This document shows, piece after piece, positions 6,712 through 14,147 of a stretch of DNA of 15,767 bases; position 1 is the stretch's first letter, and each line of letters opens with the position of its first letter. The stretch is taken from NCBI GenBank assembly GCA_016199025.1, contig JACQHM010000073.1, forward strand, positions 1-15,767, given 5' to 3'. The notes below the pieces were generated by a model, which was given only the letters and a program-made list of their open reading frames with translations, searched no databases and was not told the DNA's origin. Source of the stretch: Candidatus Methylomirabilota bacterium (lineage in GTDB: Bacteria; Methylomirabilota; Methylomirabilia; Methylomirabilales; JACQHM01). The position numbers and the translations under genes are program-made.

Positions 6712-6984
6712 CTAAGCTGTTTCGGCCTTCGATTCCGGAACAGTTGCGAGTTCAAATGCGTAATCCTCAATGACCGGGTTCGCCAGGAGTCTCCGGCACA
6801 TCTCATCTATCTGGGCCTCGGCCTGTTTCACGTCCATGCCGTTCAAGGTGATGACCAGAAACTTCCCCATCCGGACCTCTCTGACACCCTTAAAGCCAAG
6901 GCTCTCCAGGGCGCTCCTCACCGTCTCGCCCTGGGGGTCCAGCACCCCCTGCTTCAACGTCACATAGATGTTGGCTCGCACCAT
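6712..6984 (-). CDS. purS: Phosphoribosylformylglycinamidine synthase subunit PurS
   Basis: A 90-residue small subunit of the three-part FGAM synthase; PurS dimers bridge PurL and PurQ and help channel ammonia. The family pattern is visible: RANIYVTLKQGVLDPQGETVRSALESLGF, then VREVRMGKFLVITL, and a C-terminal helix MCRRLLANPVIEDYAFEL. Length is slightly above the common 80-85 residues owing to a short tail (ATVPESKAETA). The ATG start has no clear ribosome site, because the spacer to purB is filled by a heptamer array. In many genomes purS is directly followed by purQ; here three accessory genes separate them. Confidence 0.96.
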   Translation of the reverse strand: MVRANIYVTLKQGVLDPQGETVRSALESLGFKGVREVRMGKFLVITLNGMDVKQAEAQIDEMCRRLLANPVIEDYAFELATVPESKAETA

Positions 6985-6993
6985 ATCTGAAAC

Positions 6994-7035
6994 CGTTAGC
7001 GATCAGCTTTCAGCCGTCAGCTTTCAGCCCTCAGA
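6994..7035 (-). repeat. GCTGANN heptamer array between purB and purS
   Basis: Six contiguous heptamers read on the plus strand as CGTTAGC, GATCAGC, TTTCAGC, CGTCAGC, TTTCAGC and CCTCAGA. On the minus strand these are GCTGANN units ending in GCTAACG, i.e. the same family as 8475-8516 in reverse orientation. The purB TGA stop (7031-7033) falls within the first unit. The array fills nearly all of the 46-bp gap, leaving purS without a visible Shine-Dalgarno sequence. Confidence 0.85.
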
Positions 7036-8380
7036 CCAGACCAACCCGCTCAAAGATATGATCGACATGTTTGAAATGGACGTCGAGGTCAAAGCAGGCC
7101 TCGACCTCCTCCCGGCTGAGATACTTGATGACCTCGTCATCCTGAAGGAGGAGCCTTTGGAAGCGGGAGGGCTGTAAGCCCTCCCCTACATCTGTAGGGG
7201 CGGGTTTTAACCCGCCCGATACCTCCTCTTCCCAGGCCCTCATCGCGTTTCGCTGGACGAGGGTGTAGGCCTCCTCCCTGGACGCGCCTTTATCGATCAA
7301 GGCCAACAGCACCTGTTCGGAGAAGATGAGGCCGAAACTCCTGTCCAGGTTCCGGCGCATCCGTCCGGGATAGACCCTGAGGCCCTCCAGGATCTCTAAG
7401 AACTTTTGTAGCATGTAATCCAGGAGGATCGTCGAGTCTGGAAGGATGACGCGCTCAACGGATGAATGACTGATGTCCCGCTCATGCCAGAGGGGGATAT
7501 TCTCCAGGGCGGCCTGGACATTGGCCCGTAAGATCCTGGCCAAGCCTGAAAGTTGCTCGCAGGAGACCGGATTCCGTTTGTGGGGCATGGCTGAGGAGCC
7601 GGTCTGCCCTTCAGTAAAGGGCTCTTCCACCTCCAGGACCTCTGTCCGCTGGAGGTGCCGGATCTCGGTGGCGAAGCGATCCAGGGAGCTTCCCACCAGG
7701 GCAAGGGCGGCTAGGTAATCAGCATGGCGGTCCCGGGGAATAACCTGGGATGAGGCGGGCTCCGGATGTAAGCCGAGACGGTCTAAGACGTAAGATTCGA
7801 TCGAAGGAGGAAGATGGGCGAAGGTCCCGACGGCGCCTGAAAGCTTCCCGAAGCTGATGATCTCCTTCGCCCGCTGGAGGCGCTCTAATCCCCGTTGAAG
7901 CTCCGCGGACCACGTGGCCAGCTTCAGGCCGAAGGTGATCGGCTCAGCGTGGACTCCGTGGGTCCTGCCGATCATCGGGGTCGTCTTGTGCTTGAGGGCC
8001 AATTCCTTGAGGGCAACGAGGACCTTCTCGACGTCTTCGATCAGAAGCTCTGACGCCTCCTTCAGTTGGACGGCCAACGTGGTGTCCATGAGGTCGGAGG
8101 AGGTTAACCCCATGTGGATGTATCGGGCCTCCCCCCCCACCCGCTCGGCAACGGCCCTTAAGAAAGCCACGACCTCATGTTTGGTCTCCTTCTCCAGCTC
8201 GTGGACCCTTGTGATCTCATACCCGGCCCTCTCTTGAATGACCTTTAACGCCTCCTCAGGGATCTTCCCTTGCTCCGCCCAGGCCTCGCAGGCCAACACC
8301 TCGATCTTCAGCCACAAATCGAACCGGTGCTCCGGGTCCCAGACCTTCGCCATCCTCGGTAACGCGTAGCGGGGGATCAC
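7031..8380 (-). CDS. purB: Adenylosuccinate lyase, carrying an in-frame repeat insertion
   Basis: A 449-residue fumarase/aspartase-superfamily enzyme acting twice in purine synthesis: SAICAR to AICAR, and adenylosuccinate to AMP. It shows MGLTSSDLMDT (90-100), GRTHGVHAEP with the expected general acid H141, and the signature GSSAMPHKRNP (261-271) with the catalytic serine loop. The C-terminus DVHFKHVDHIFERVGLV is typical. Between RAWEEE (to 386) and RFQRLLLQDDEV lies an extra GGLKPAPTDVGEGLQPS, encoded by a REP-like palindromic element. Without it the protein would be about 431 residues, the normal length. The insert lies in the C-terminal helical domain, in what should be a loop. The start is GTG with AAGGAGG. 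It heads the pur block; the array before purS starts at its stop codon. Confidence 0.97.
   Translation of the reverse strand: MIPRYALPRMAKVWDPEHRFDLWLKIEVLACEAWAEQGKIPEEALKVIQERAGYEITRVHELEKETKHEVVAFLRAVAERVGGEARYIHMGLTSSDLMDTTLAVQLKEASELLIEDVEKVLVALKELALKHKTTPMIGRTHGVHAEPITFGLKLATWSAELQRGLERLQRAKEIISFGKLSGAVGTFAHLPPSIESYVLDRLGLHPEPASSQVIPRDRHADYLAALALVGSSLDRFATEIRHLQRTEVLEVEEPFTEGQTGSSAMPHKRNPVSCEQLSGLARILRANVQAALENIPLWHERDISHSSVERVILPDSTILLDYMLQKFLEILEGLRVYPGRMRRNLDRSFGLIFSEQVLLALIDKGASREEAYTLVQRNAMRAWEEEVSGGLKPAPTDVGEGLQPSRFQRLLLQDDEVIKYLSREEVEACFDLDVHFKHVDHIFERVGLV
7165..7217. repeat. REP-like doublet of hairpins inside purB
   Basis: Three perfect inverted repeats lie back to back: a 9-bp stem at 7165-7173/7177-7185, an 8-bp stem CCCCTACA/TGTAGGGG at 7183-7190/7193-7200, and a 9-bp stem GGGCGGGTT/AACCCGCCC at 7198-7206/7209-7217. 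The whole element is also an imperfect palindrome centred at 7191-7192, the layout of paired REP units (BIME-like). It is fully translated within purB without a stop or frameshift. The GTAGGGGCGGG...CCCGCCC core resembles a short dispersed repeat I associate with many GC-rich bacterial genomes; copy number here cannot be checked. Confidence 0.85.
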
Positions 8381-8387
8381 TGGACGG

Positions 8388-8394
8388 CCTCCTT
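8388..8394 (-). promoter_or_regulatory. Ribosome binding site of purB
   Basis: AAGGAGG, 7 nt upstream of the purB GTG start codon, fixes the start at 8380. It immediately follows the inverted heptamer array in the leader. Confidence 0.8.
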
Positions 8395-8395
8395 A

Positions 8396-8474
8396 GATTG
8401 CCGATCTCGGATTTCGGATTGAAGGACAGAGGCATACTTCTCAAATCGCAAATCCGCAATCCGAAATCGAAAAT
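8396..8474. repeat. Inverted GATTNNN heptamer arrays upstream of purB
   Basis: Two facing arrays flank a 17-bp centre. The left arm has four units (GATTGCC, GATCTCG, GATTTCG, GATTGAA; 8396-8423). The right arm has four units of the complementary type (TCAAATC, GCAAATC, CGCAATC, CGAAATC; 8441-8468) plus a partial one. Both arms have a 7-bp period and are imperfect reverse complements, so the transcript could fold into a long imperfect stem. In the minus-strand reading the left arm ends two bases before the purB ribosome binding site. No promoter with recognisable -35/-10 boxes was found here. Confidence 0.85.
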
Positions 8475-8516
8475 GCTAACGGCTGACCGCTGATGGCTGA
8501 CGGCTGAAGGCTCACT
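8475..8516 (+). repeat. GCTGANN heptamer array between the M16 gene and purB
   Basis: Six head-to-tail heptamers read GCTAACG, GCTGACC, GCTGATG, GCTGACG, GCTGAAG and GCTCACT with no interruption. The core GCTGA is constant in the middle four units while the last two bases vary. It abuts an AT-richer inverted heptamer array (8396-8474), so this 142-bp spacer consists almost entirely of period-7 DNA. The orientation is opposite to the related array between purB and purS. Confidence 0.88.
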
Positions 8517-8522
8517 TCCGTC

Positions 8523-9773
8523 TTATGGAGAGATACGGCCGAGGGAGGTAAGGGTGTACGCCTCACGGGCAAAGAGGGATTGGGCCAGGGCTTGGAAGCG
8601 GTCAGGGGTCACCTCCTCGATCCCACGGATGATCTCCTCCAGATCGTAGCACCGTCCGAAGTAGAGCTCCATCTTGGCCAGGCGGGTCATACGGCTGCTC
8701 GTCCCTTCCAAGCCCAGGAGGAGGTTTCCCTTCAGTTGTTCCTTGGCCCTCTTGAACTCGTCGAGATCCACGGGCTCTTCCTTCAGCCTTCGCCATTCGG
8801 CCTTGATCAAGTCCACCACCTGGCCGAAGGATTCGGAGCTACATCCGGCGTAGACGACCAAGAGGCCGGCATCCCGATAGGAAGACTGGTAAGAGTAGAT
8901 CGAGTAGACCAGGCCTCGCCTCTCCCGGATCTCCTGGAAGAGCCTGGAGCTCATGCTCGCCCCGAGAATAGCGTTCAAAAGGTAGAGGGCGTAGCGGTCC
9001 TCGTGGGCATAGGGAAGGGTCTCCACCCCAAGACAGAGGTGGACCTGGGAGGTGTCGCGGGCCTCGTTCACCTCCACCTGGCGGGATGTCGGGGGGCCTG
9101 AGTTGATGGAGACGGCGTTTCCCCTGAACCCCTTGAAGGCGTCTTCCAAGAGGTCCGTCAGGCGCCCGTCGTCCAGATCCCCCGCGGCGGCGACGATCAT
9201 CCGATCGGGCTGGTAGAAGGTCTCTATGTGCTGAAGGACATCCTCCCGGTTGATGCTTAAGAGGGTCTCCTTGAACCCCAACACCGGCCTTCCCAGCGGG
9301 TGATCCCCCCACGCGGTCTGGGTGAAGAGGTCGTGGATCAGGTCGTCGGGGGTATCCTCCACCATCTTGATCTCCTCCAGGACGACCTTCTGCTCCCGCT
9401 CGATGTCCTGGGGGTCCAAACAGGGGTGGAGGAGGATATCCGAGAGGAGGTCCACGGCCAACGGGAGATGTTCCCCTAACACCTTGGCATAGAAGCAGGT
9501 CTGCTCCCGGCTCGTGAAGGCATCTAACGTCCCTCCCACGGCGTCGATGGCCTTCGCGATCTCCTCGGCGCTCCTCTTCTCCGTCCCCTTGAAGAGGAGG
9601 TGCTCCATGAAGTGGGAGATCCCCGCTTTCTCTGTCGGTTCGTCCCTGGAACCCACGTTCACCCAGACGCCGAGAGCCACCGATTTGACATGAGGCATCC
9701 GTTCGGTCAAGACCACCATGTCGTTCGAGAGAACCGCCCGATTGTAGAACTTCCCTTTAGCGATGGGTCTCAC
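8523..9773 (-). CDS. M16-family (pitrilysin-like) zinc peptidase
   Basis: A 416-residue single-unit M16 protease related to mitochondrial processing peptidase beta and the YmxG/PepR group. The inverted zinc motif H-F-M-E-H is at residues 54-58, and the third ligand is expected in VLEEIKMVEDTPDD about 76 residues later. The C-terminal half retains GPPTSRQVEVNEARDTSQVHLCLG and LYLLNAILGASMSSRLFQEIRERRGLVYSIYSY, including the conserved R-x-x-R-G-L-x-Y block. I chose the GTG at 9773 because AAGGAG lies 4 nt upstream; an in-frame GTG at 9791 would add six residues but lacks a ribosome site. The gene overlaps pnp by 17 nt. The pnp-M16 order is common in many bacteria; a dut gene, often next, is absent. 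No signal peptide is visible, so it is probably cytoplasmic. Confidence 0.93.
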   Translation of the reverse strand: MRPIAKGKFYNRAVLSNDMVVLTERMPHVKSVALGVWVNVGSRDEPTEKAGISHFMEHLLFKGTEKRSAEEIAKAIDAVGGTLDAFTSREQTCFYAKVLGEHLPLAVDLLSDILLHPCLDPQDIEREQKVVLEEIKMVEDTPDDLIHDLFTQTAWGDHPLGRPVLGFKETLLSINREDVLQHIETFYQPDRMIVAAAGDLDDGRLTDLLEDAFKGFRGNAVSINSGPPTSRQVEVNEARDTSQVHLCLGVETLPYAHEDRYALYLLNAILGASMSSRLFQEIRERRGLVYSIYSYQSSYRDAGLLVVYAGCSSESFGQVVDLIKAEWRRLKEEPVDLDEFKRAKEQLKGNLLLGLEGTSSRMTRLAKMELYFGRCYDLEEIIRGIEEVTPDRFQALAQSLFAREAYTLTSLGRISP

Positions 9774-11883
9774 CCCTCTCCTTCCTTCCACCCGATGTCG
9801 TCGGGCTCTTCAGAAGCTCCTTGCGGCTTAAGCGGATCTTGCCGGATTTGTCAATCTCGATGACCTTGACGAGCACCTCGTCTCCCTCGGAGAGGACATC
9901 CTCCACCCGTTGGACCCGCTGGTCTGAGATTTGGGAGATGTGGAGGAGGCCATCGGTTCCGGGGAGGATCTCCACGAAGGCGCCGAAGTCCATAATTCTC
10001 ACTACTTTGCCGAGGTAGACCTTCCCAACCTCAGGGACCTCGATGATCTTGCTGATGATGTTTAGGGCCCGCTGGGCCGCCGCCTCATCCACGGAGGCGA
10101 TCTCCACCCGGCCGCTGTCATCGACGTCGATCTTGACTCCTGTCTGCTCGATGATGGAGCGGATCATCTTGCCACCAGGGCCGATGACCTCTCGGATCTT
10201 ATCCAAGGGGATCTGGATCGCGATGATCCTTGGGGCGTACTTGGAAATCTCGGCCCGGGGCTTTGGAAGGGTCCGGTCCATGATGTCCAGGACATGGTAT
10301 CGGGCGGTCTTGGCCTGGTTCAACGCCTTCGCCATGATCTCGATGGTGATGCCTGGGACTTTGATGTCCATCTGGAGGGCCGTGATCCCCGTCCTGGTCC
10401 CGGCCACTTTGAAGTCCATATCCCCGAGGTGGTCCTCCAAGCCCATGATGTCCGTCAAGATGGCATACCGGCCGTCTCCCATGATAAGGCCTATGGCCAC
10501 CCCCCCCACCGCCCCCTTTACTGGGACGCCGGCATCCATCAGGGCCAGGGATCCGCCACAAACTGTCGCCATCGAGGAGGAACCGTTTGACTCCAAGATG
10601 TCGGAAACGAGGCGGACAATATAGGGGGACGTCTCCTTGGAGGGGAGGATCTGAGAGAGGGCCCGCTCGGCCAAGAGCCCATGGCCGATCTCCCGCCGCC
10701 CAGGGCCCCTTAAGAACCGGACCTCGCCCACACTGGAGGGAGGGAAGTTGTAGTGAAGCATAAAGCGCTTCGTCCCCTCCCCCTCGATGTCATCGAGCTT
10801 CTGCTCGTCCTCGGAGGTCCCCAGGGTCGTCGTCACTAAGGCCTGGGTCTGGCCCCTGCTGAAGAGGGCCGAGCCGTGGGTCCTGGGCAGAACCCCCACC
10901 TCGCAGGTGATAGGCCGGACCTCATCCAACTTCCGCCCGTCGGGCCGTTGGCCCTCTTCCAAGATCAAGCGACGAAGCTCGTCCCGCTCGATCTCCTCCA
11001 GGACCCCCTTTCCCTGGACTCTACGCTCGGCAGGCTCCTCGGCCAAGGCCACCATGAGCTCATTCAGAATCTCCTGGCGCCTCGCCTTCTGCTGTTCCTT
11101 GTCGAGGATGAGGACGAGCTCTCGGATTGGCCCCCGATAAAGGTCATCGACCCGCCGCCGGAGGTCATCGTCTGGCTCTGGGGAGACAAAGGGAGGCTTT
11201 TGGACACCCATGGCCTGGGCGAGTTCTCGCTGCATGTCGATGAGGATCTTCAACGAATGGTGCCCATAGTCGATGGCCTGGAGGACAACCTCCTCTGGCA
11301 CCTCCTTGGCCCCCGCCTCCACCATCACGACGGCATCCTCGGTCCCCGCCACAACCAAGTCCAGATCGCTCTCCTCGAGCTGGGGGTAGGTCGGGTTCAA
11401 GACGAACCCTCCCTGGATCCTCCCGACCCTCAGGGCCCCAACAGGCCCCTGAAAGGGGATTGGGGAAGCGGTGAGGGCGGCGGAGGCCCCCACCAGGGCG
11501 AGGACATCAGGGTCATTCTCCCCATCGAAGGAGAGGACAGTCCCGATGATCTGGACCTCCTGCTTGTAGCCCTTAGGGAAGAGGGGGCGGATGGACCGGT
11601 CGATCAGGCGGGCAGTCACCGTCTCCCGTTCATGGGGCCGCCCCTCCCTCCGAAAGAAGCTTCCCGGGATCCGGCCCGCCGCGTACATCCGCTCCTGGTA
11701 ATCGACGGTTAACGGGAAGAAGTCTACCCCTTCCTTCGGCGGCTGCTTTGCGGCCACGACCGTGACCAAGACGATGGTCTCCCCGTAGCGGAGCCAGACC
11801 GCCCCATCGGCCTGCCTCGCCACCCTGCCGGCCTCGATGGAAAAGACCCTCCCGCTGATGGTGCGCTCGACCCGGTAGCTCAT
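9757..11883 (-). CDS. pnp: Polyribonucleotide nucleotidyltransferase (PNPase)
   Basis: A 708-residue phosphorolytic 3'-5' exoribonuclease, a ring-shaped trimer in mRNA decay. Domain order is complete: a first RNase PH-like domain with FFRREGRPHERE (about 77-87) and ARLIDRSIRPLF; a helical linker; a second catalytic RNase PH domain with DGRKLDEVRPITCEVG, GSALFSRGQTQAL and the catalytic DIMGLEDHLGDMDFKVAGT; a KH domain (about 558-619) with the IGPGGKMIRSI loop; and an S1 domain from about residue 620 (GKVVRIMDFGAFVEILPGTDGLLHIS). The C-terminal tail after S1 is short, about 19 residues (SPTTSGGRKERGETHR), without the longer RNase E-binding tail of enterobacteria. It starts at the ATG overlapping the rpsO stop and overlaps the next gene. 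Confidence 0.98.
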   Translation of the reverse strand: MSYRVERTISGRVFSIEAGRVARQADGAVWLRYGETIVLVTVVAAKQPPKEGVDFFPLTVDYQERMYAAGRIPGSFFRREGRPHERETVTARLIDRSIRPLFPKGYKQEVQIIGTVLSFDGENDPDVLALVGASAALTASPIPFQGPVGALRVGRIQGGFVLNPTYPQLEESDLDLVVAGTEDAVVMVEAGAKEVPEEVVLQAIDYGHHSLKILIDMQRELAQAMGVQKPPFVSPEPDDDLRRRVDDLYRGPIRELVLILDKEQQKARRQEILNELMVALAEEPAERRVQGKGVLEEIERDELRRLILEEGQRPDGRKLDEVRPITCEVGVLPRTHGSALFSRGQTQALVTTTLGTSEDEQKLDDIEGEGTKRFMLHYNFPPSSVGEVRFLRGPGRREIGHGLLAERALSQILPSKETSPYIVRLVSDILESNGSSSMATVCGGSLALMDAGVPVKGAVGGVAIGLIMGDGRYAILTDIMGLEDHLGDMDFKVAGTRTGITALQMDIKVPGITIEIMAKALNQAKTARYHVLDIMDRTLPKPRAEISKYAPRIIAIQIPLDKIREVIGPGGKMIRSIIEQTGVKIDVDDSGRVEIASVDEAAAQRALNIISKIIEVPEVGKVYLGKVVRIMDFGAFVEILPGTDGLLHISQISDQRVQRVEDVLSEGDEVLVKVIEIDKSGKIRLSRKELLKSPTTSGGRKERGETHR

Positions 11884-12146
11884 CTCCGTAGCCCTAACCT
11901 CTCGATGAGGCTCTTGTACCGCTGATAGTCGCTCTGCCGGAGGTAATCCAGGAGCCTCCGCCGCCTCCCCACGAGCATCAGGAGCCCCCGCCGAGAGTGG
12001 TGATCCTTCTTGTGGAGGTTCAGGTGCCTGGTGAGGTAGTTGATCCGCTCTGTGAGGATAGCAATCTGGACCTCCGGAGAGCCGGTATCAGACTCATGCC
12101 GCTTGAACTGGCCGATCAGTTCGGTCTTCTCGAAATCCTTCGCCAC
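11880..12146 (-). CDS. rpsO: 30S ribosomal protein S15
   Basis: An 88-residue protein of standard S15 length, binding 16S rRNA in the platform of the small subunit. The sequence shows the family blocks DTGSPEVQIAILTERINYLTRHL, HKKDHHSRRGLLMLVGRRRRLLDYL and the terminal YKSLIERLGLRR. Translation starts at GTG behind a strong AGGAGGG. The stop TGA overlaps the pnp ATG by 4 nt (ATGA). The rpsO-pnp pair is one of the most conserved bacterial gene pairs; in Escherichia coli S15 represses its own synthesis through a leader structure. Whether the palindromic leader here has such a role is unknown. Confidence 0.98.
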   Translation of the reverse strand: MAKDFEKTELIGQFKRHESDTGSPEVQIAILTERINYLTRHLNLHKKDHHSRRGLLMLVGRRRRLLDYLRQSDYQRYKSLIERLGLRR

Positions 12147-12150
12147 ACAT

Positions 12151-12157
12151 CCCTCCT
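12151..12157 (-). promoter_or_regulatory. Strong ribosome binding site of rpsO
   Basis: AGGAGGG lies 4 nt upstream of the GTG start codon of rpsO. It decides the start: the nearby ATG at 12150-12148 is out of frame, whereas GTG at 12146-12144 opens the S15 frame. The preceding hairpin ends at the base next to this site. Confidence 0.8.
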
Positions 12158-12198
12158 GTAAGCATTCAGCGATTAGTGGCTGATGGCTGAACGCTTAC
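12157..12198. repeat. Palindromic heptamer array in the rpsO leader
   Basis: Six consecutive 7-bp units (starting TGTAAGC, ATTCAGC, GATTAGT; then GGCTGAT, GGCTGAA, CGCTTAC) form a nearly perfect palindrome over 12158-12198. The outer six base pairs (GTAAGC/GCTTAC) and the following TTCAGC/GCTGAA pair perfectly, with isolated mismatches and a tiny loop near 12178. In the minus-strand transcript the hairpin ends directly at the rpsO Shine-Dalgarno sequence. The units belong to the same GCTGANN family as the arrays near purB and purS. There is no U-tract on either side, so it is not a standard terminator. Confidence 0.8.
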
Positions 12199-12219
12199 CC
12201 TATAGGTAGCACAAGGCCC

Positions 12220-13188
12220 TTACGCTTGTAAAGCCCATTTTTCCAAGGCTGAGGCCTCAATCCCCGCCAAAACCTCTTGGGCCTTTCGGTGATCCCGCTT
12301 AATCTGCTCCCGGAGCTCCTCCGGCCCCCGGAAGGTCCGCTCCTCCCTGATCCACTCGATGAAGAAAAGGGTCAGCCACTCGCCATACAGTTCCTCCCCG
12401 GGATGATCCAGGAGATGGGCCTCCACCCGCCTCGCCTCCCCACCGAAGGTGGGGGCACATCCAACGTTGATCAGGGTATCCACGAGGCGTCCCTGGAGAT
12501 AGGCCTTGCCGGCGTAGACGCTATCCGGGATGAGGAGATCGGGGGGCGGGGGGAAGTTCGCCGTGGGATACCCGACAACGCCCCTTCCCCTCCCAGACCC
12601 CCGCTCGATGCAACCATTCACGAGATAGGGACGGCCCAGGAATTTGGCCGCCTCTCTGACCTCCCCCTTCTGGAGAAGGCCCCTGATCAGGGTGCTGGAG
12701 ACCACCTGTCCCCTGATCGCCACAGGCGGGACGACCTCCACCCCGAACCCAACGGTGCGCCCTAGTCCCTGTAAGAGCGTCGTATCCCCCTTCCGATCCT
12801 TGCCGAAGGCAAAGCCGGATCCCACGCAGACCTCCTTCACATGGAGGCCTTCCACCAGGACCTCCTTCACGAAGATCTCAGGGGGGGTTGCGGCGAGGGC
12901 GGTTGTGAACTTCTGAGCCACGCAAAGATCGAGACCTAAGGCCTTGAGGATCTGAAGCTTCACCTCCGAAGGGGTGATCAACCTGGGGCAGCGCTTTGGA
13001 TCGAGAATCTCTAAGGGGTGGTTGACAAAGGTGTACGCGCAGGCGGTCCCCCTTCTCTCCCGAGCTTTTCTCAAGACCCTCCCGAGGATCTCCTGATGGC
13101 CCAGGTGCACGCCGTCGAAGGTCCCGACGGCTGCCACCACGAAAGGGCATTCCGCTCCGACGGTCTCGATGTCCTCGATGACGATCAT
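12220..13188 (-). CDS. ribF: Bifunctional riboflavin kinase / FAD synthetase RibF
   Basis: A 322-residue enzyme converting riboflavin to FMN and then FAD. The N-terminal adenylyltransferase domain shows AVGTFDGVHLGHQEIL (GTFDGVHLGH at 22-31), VKEVCVGSGFAFGKDRKG and the SSTLIRGLLQKGEV signature ahead of the linker AAKFLGRPY. The C-terminal riboflavin kinase domain (about 185-312) shows GRGVVGYPTANF (PTAN at 208-211), SVYAG, and INVGCAPTFGGEARRVEAHLLD. Both catalytic halves are present and the length is typical. It overlaps truB by 4 nt (ATGA). The truB-ribF-rpsO order is widespread in bacteria. It is followed by a 73-bp gap containing a palindromic heptamer array before rpsO. Confidence 0.97.
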   Translation of the reverse strand: MIVIEDIETVGAECPFVVAAVGTFDGVHLGHQEILGRVLRKARERRGTACAYTFVNHPLEILDPKRCPRLITPSEVKLQILKALGLDLCVAQKFTTALAATPPEIFVKEVLVEGLHVKEVCVGSGFAFGKDRKGDTTLLQGLGRTVGFGVEVVPPVAIRGQVVSSTLIRGLLQKGEVREAAKFLGRPYLVNGCIERGSGRGRGVVGYPTANFPPPPDLLIPDSVYAGKAYLQGRLVDTLINVGCAPTFGGEARRVEAHLLDHPGEELYGEWLTLFFIEWIREERTFRGPEELREQIKRDHRKAQEVLAGIEASALEKWALQA

Positions 13189-14147
13189 AGGTTCGAGAAC
13201 ACCCTGATGGAGGTCAGGATGATCTTCCGGGGATCGATCCCTTCAAACTCTTCAGACGGGAGCCGGATCTTGGCCAGGGAGAGGAGCTTCTTCTTGTATC
13301 CCAGGACTCGGACCACCTCCCCCTTCGTCAATCCTGGTGGAAAGCTGACGACGGCGGAGGCAGGGATGAAGGCACCGTGGAGGATAGCCCTCGTCATCTC
13401 CGGCAACACCCGGATGGCGGGGAGATAGGAGAGGGCCTCGTCCATCGAGATCAGGGTCTCGTAGAGGCGACCTTGCCTTGTCTGCTCCTTGAGTTGATCC
13501 AGGGTCAGGGCATCCTTGATGTCGAAGGGACCGGATTTGGTCCGGACGAGGGAGACGAGATGCGCCCCGCACCCTAAGGCCCTGCCGATGTCGTCGCAGA
13601 GAGCGCGGGCGTAGGTCCCCTTCGAACAGCGGACGAAGAATCGGACGAACGGTGGCTCGTACGAGAGGAGCTGGAGTTCGTACACCTTGACCGTGATGGG
13701 TTTCCGTTCGACCTCCCCCCCCTGCCGGGCCAACTTGTAGAGCCTCACCCCTCCCACTTTTTTCGCCGAGAAGAGCGGGGGGATCTGCTGGATCTCTCCG
13801 ACGAAGCCCTGCATGATCTCCTGAAGCTTCTTTTGTTCAACGGTGAAGTCCTCCACCTGGCTTAAGACCTTGCCATCGGCGTCCAAGGTGTCGGTGGTGA
13901 CCCCTAAACGCATGGTGATGAGGTATTCCTTATCGGCCTGGGTCAGGTACTGGGCGATCTTGGTCGCTCGGCCCACGCATAAAGGGAGGACCCCTGTGGC
14001 GATCGGGTCCAAGGTCCCAGTATGCCCGATCTTCCTCATCGCGAGGATCTTCCTCACGGCATCCACCACATCGTGGGAGGTGATCCCGGCAGGCTTGTTG
14101 ATGTTCAGGACGCCGCTCGGCTCTTGTTTGACCTTGATCTCACCCAT
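13185..14147 (-). CDS. truB: tRNA pseudouridine(55) synthase TruB
   Basis: A 320-residue protein that isomerises U55 in the T-loop of tRNAs. The N-terminus SGVLNINKPAGITSHDVVD is the family's opening KP-x-GxTS motif, and GHTGTLDPIATGVLPLCVGRAT carries the catalytic aspartate D47. YLITMRLGVTTDTLDADG and the central QIPPLFSAKKVGG..LYKLAR block are also standard, as is the FVRCSKGTYARALCDDIG segment. The C-terminal region from about residue 240 is a PUA-like RNA-binding extension (FPPGLTKGEVVRVLGYKKKLLSLAKI). The ATG start overlaps the end of the nrnA-like gene by 8 nt; the stop TGA overlaps the ribF ATG (ATGA). Confidence 0.98.
   Translation of the reverse strand: MGEIKVKQEPSGVLNINKPAGITSHDVVDAVRKILAMRKIGHTGTLDPIATGVLPLCVGRATKIAQYLTQADKEYLITMRLGVTTDTLDADGKVLSQVEDFTVEQKKLQEIMQGFVGEIQQIPPLFSAKKVGGVRLYKLARQGGEVERKPITVKVYELQLLSYEPPFVRFFVRCSKGTYARALCDDIGRALGCGAHLVSLVRTKSGPFDIKDALTLDQLKEQTRQGRLYETLISMDEALSYLPAIRVLPEMTRAILHGAFIPASAVVSFPPGLTKGEVVRVLGYKKKLLSLAKIRLPSEEFEGIDPRKIILTSIRVFSNL

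Noticed and set aside
6564..6806. Minus-strand open frame of 80 codons across the purS-DUF433 gap
   Set aside because: Its first half is the shifted frame of purS and its end runs into the DUF433 gene; the 98-bp gap itself encodes nothing recognisable.
8396..8516. CRISPR-like array
   Set aside because: The repeat unit is only 7 bp, with no long spacers of uniform length and no cas gene nearby.
8381..8522. Sigma-70 promoter for the pur block
   Set aside because: Only a weak TTGAGA-like hexamer occurs, with no matching -10 box at suitable spacing.
10876..11712. Long plus-strand open frame (278 codons) opposite pnp
   Set aside because: It is antisense to well-conserved PNPase codons, shows no domain, and such frames are expected opposite GC-rich genes.
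12158..12198. Rho-independent terminator after ribF
   Set aside because: The stem is strong but no run of U follows in the transcript direction; the rpsO ribosome site follows immediately instead.
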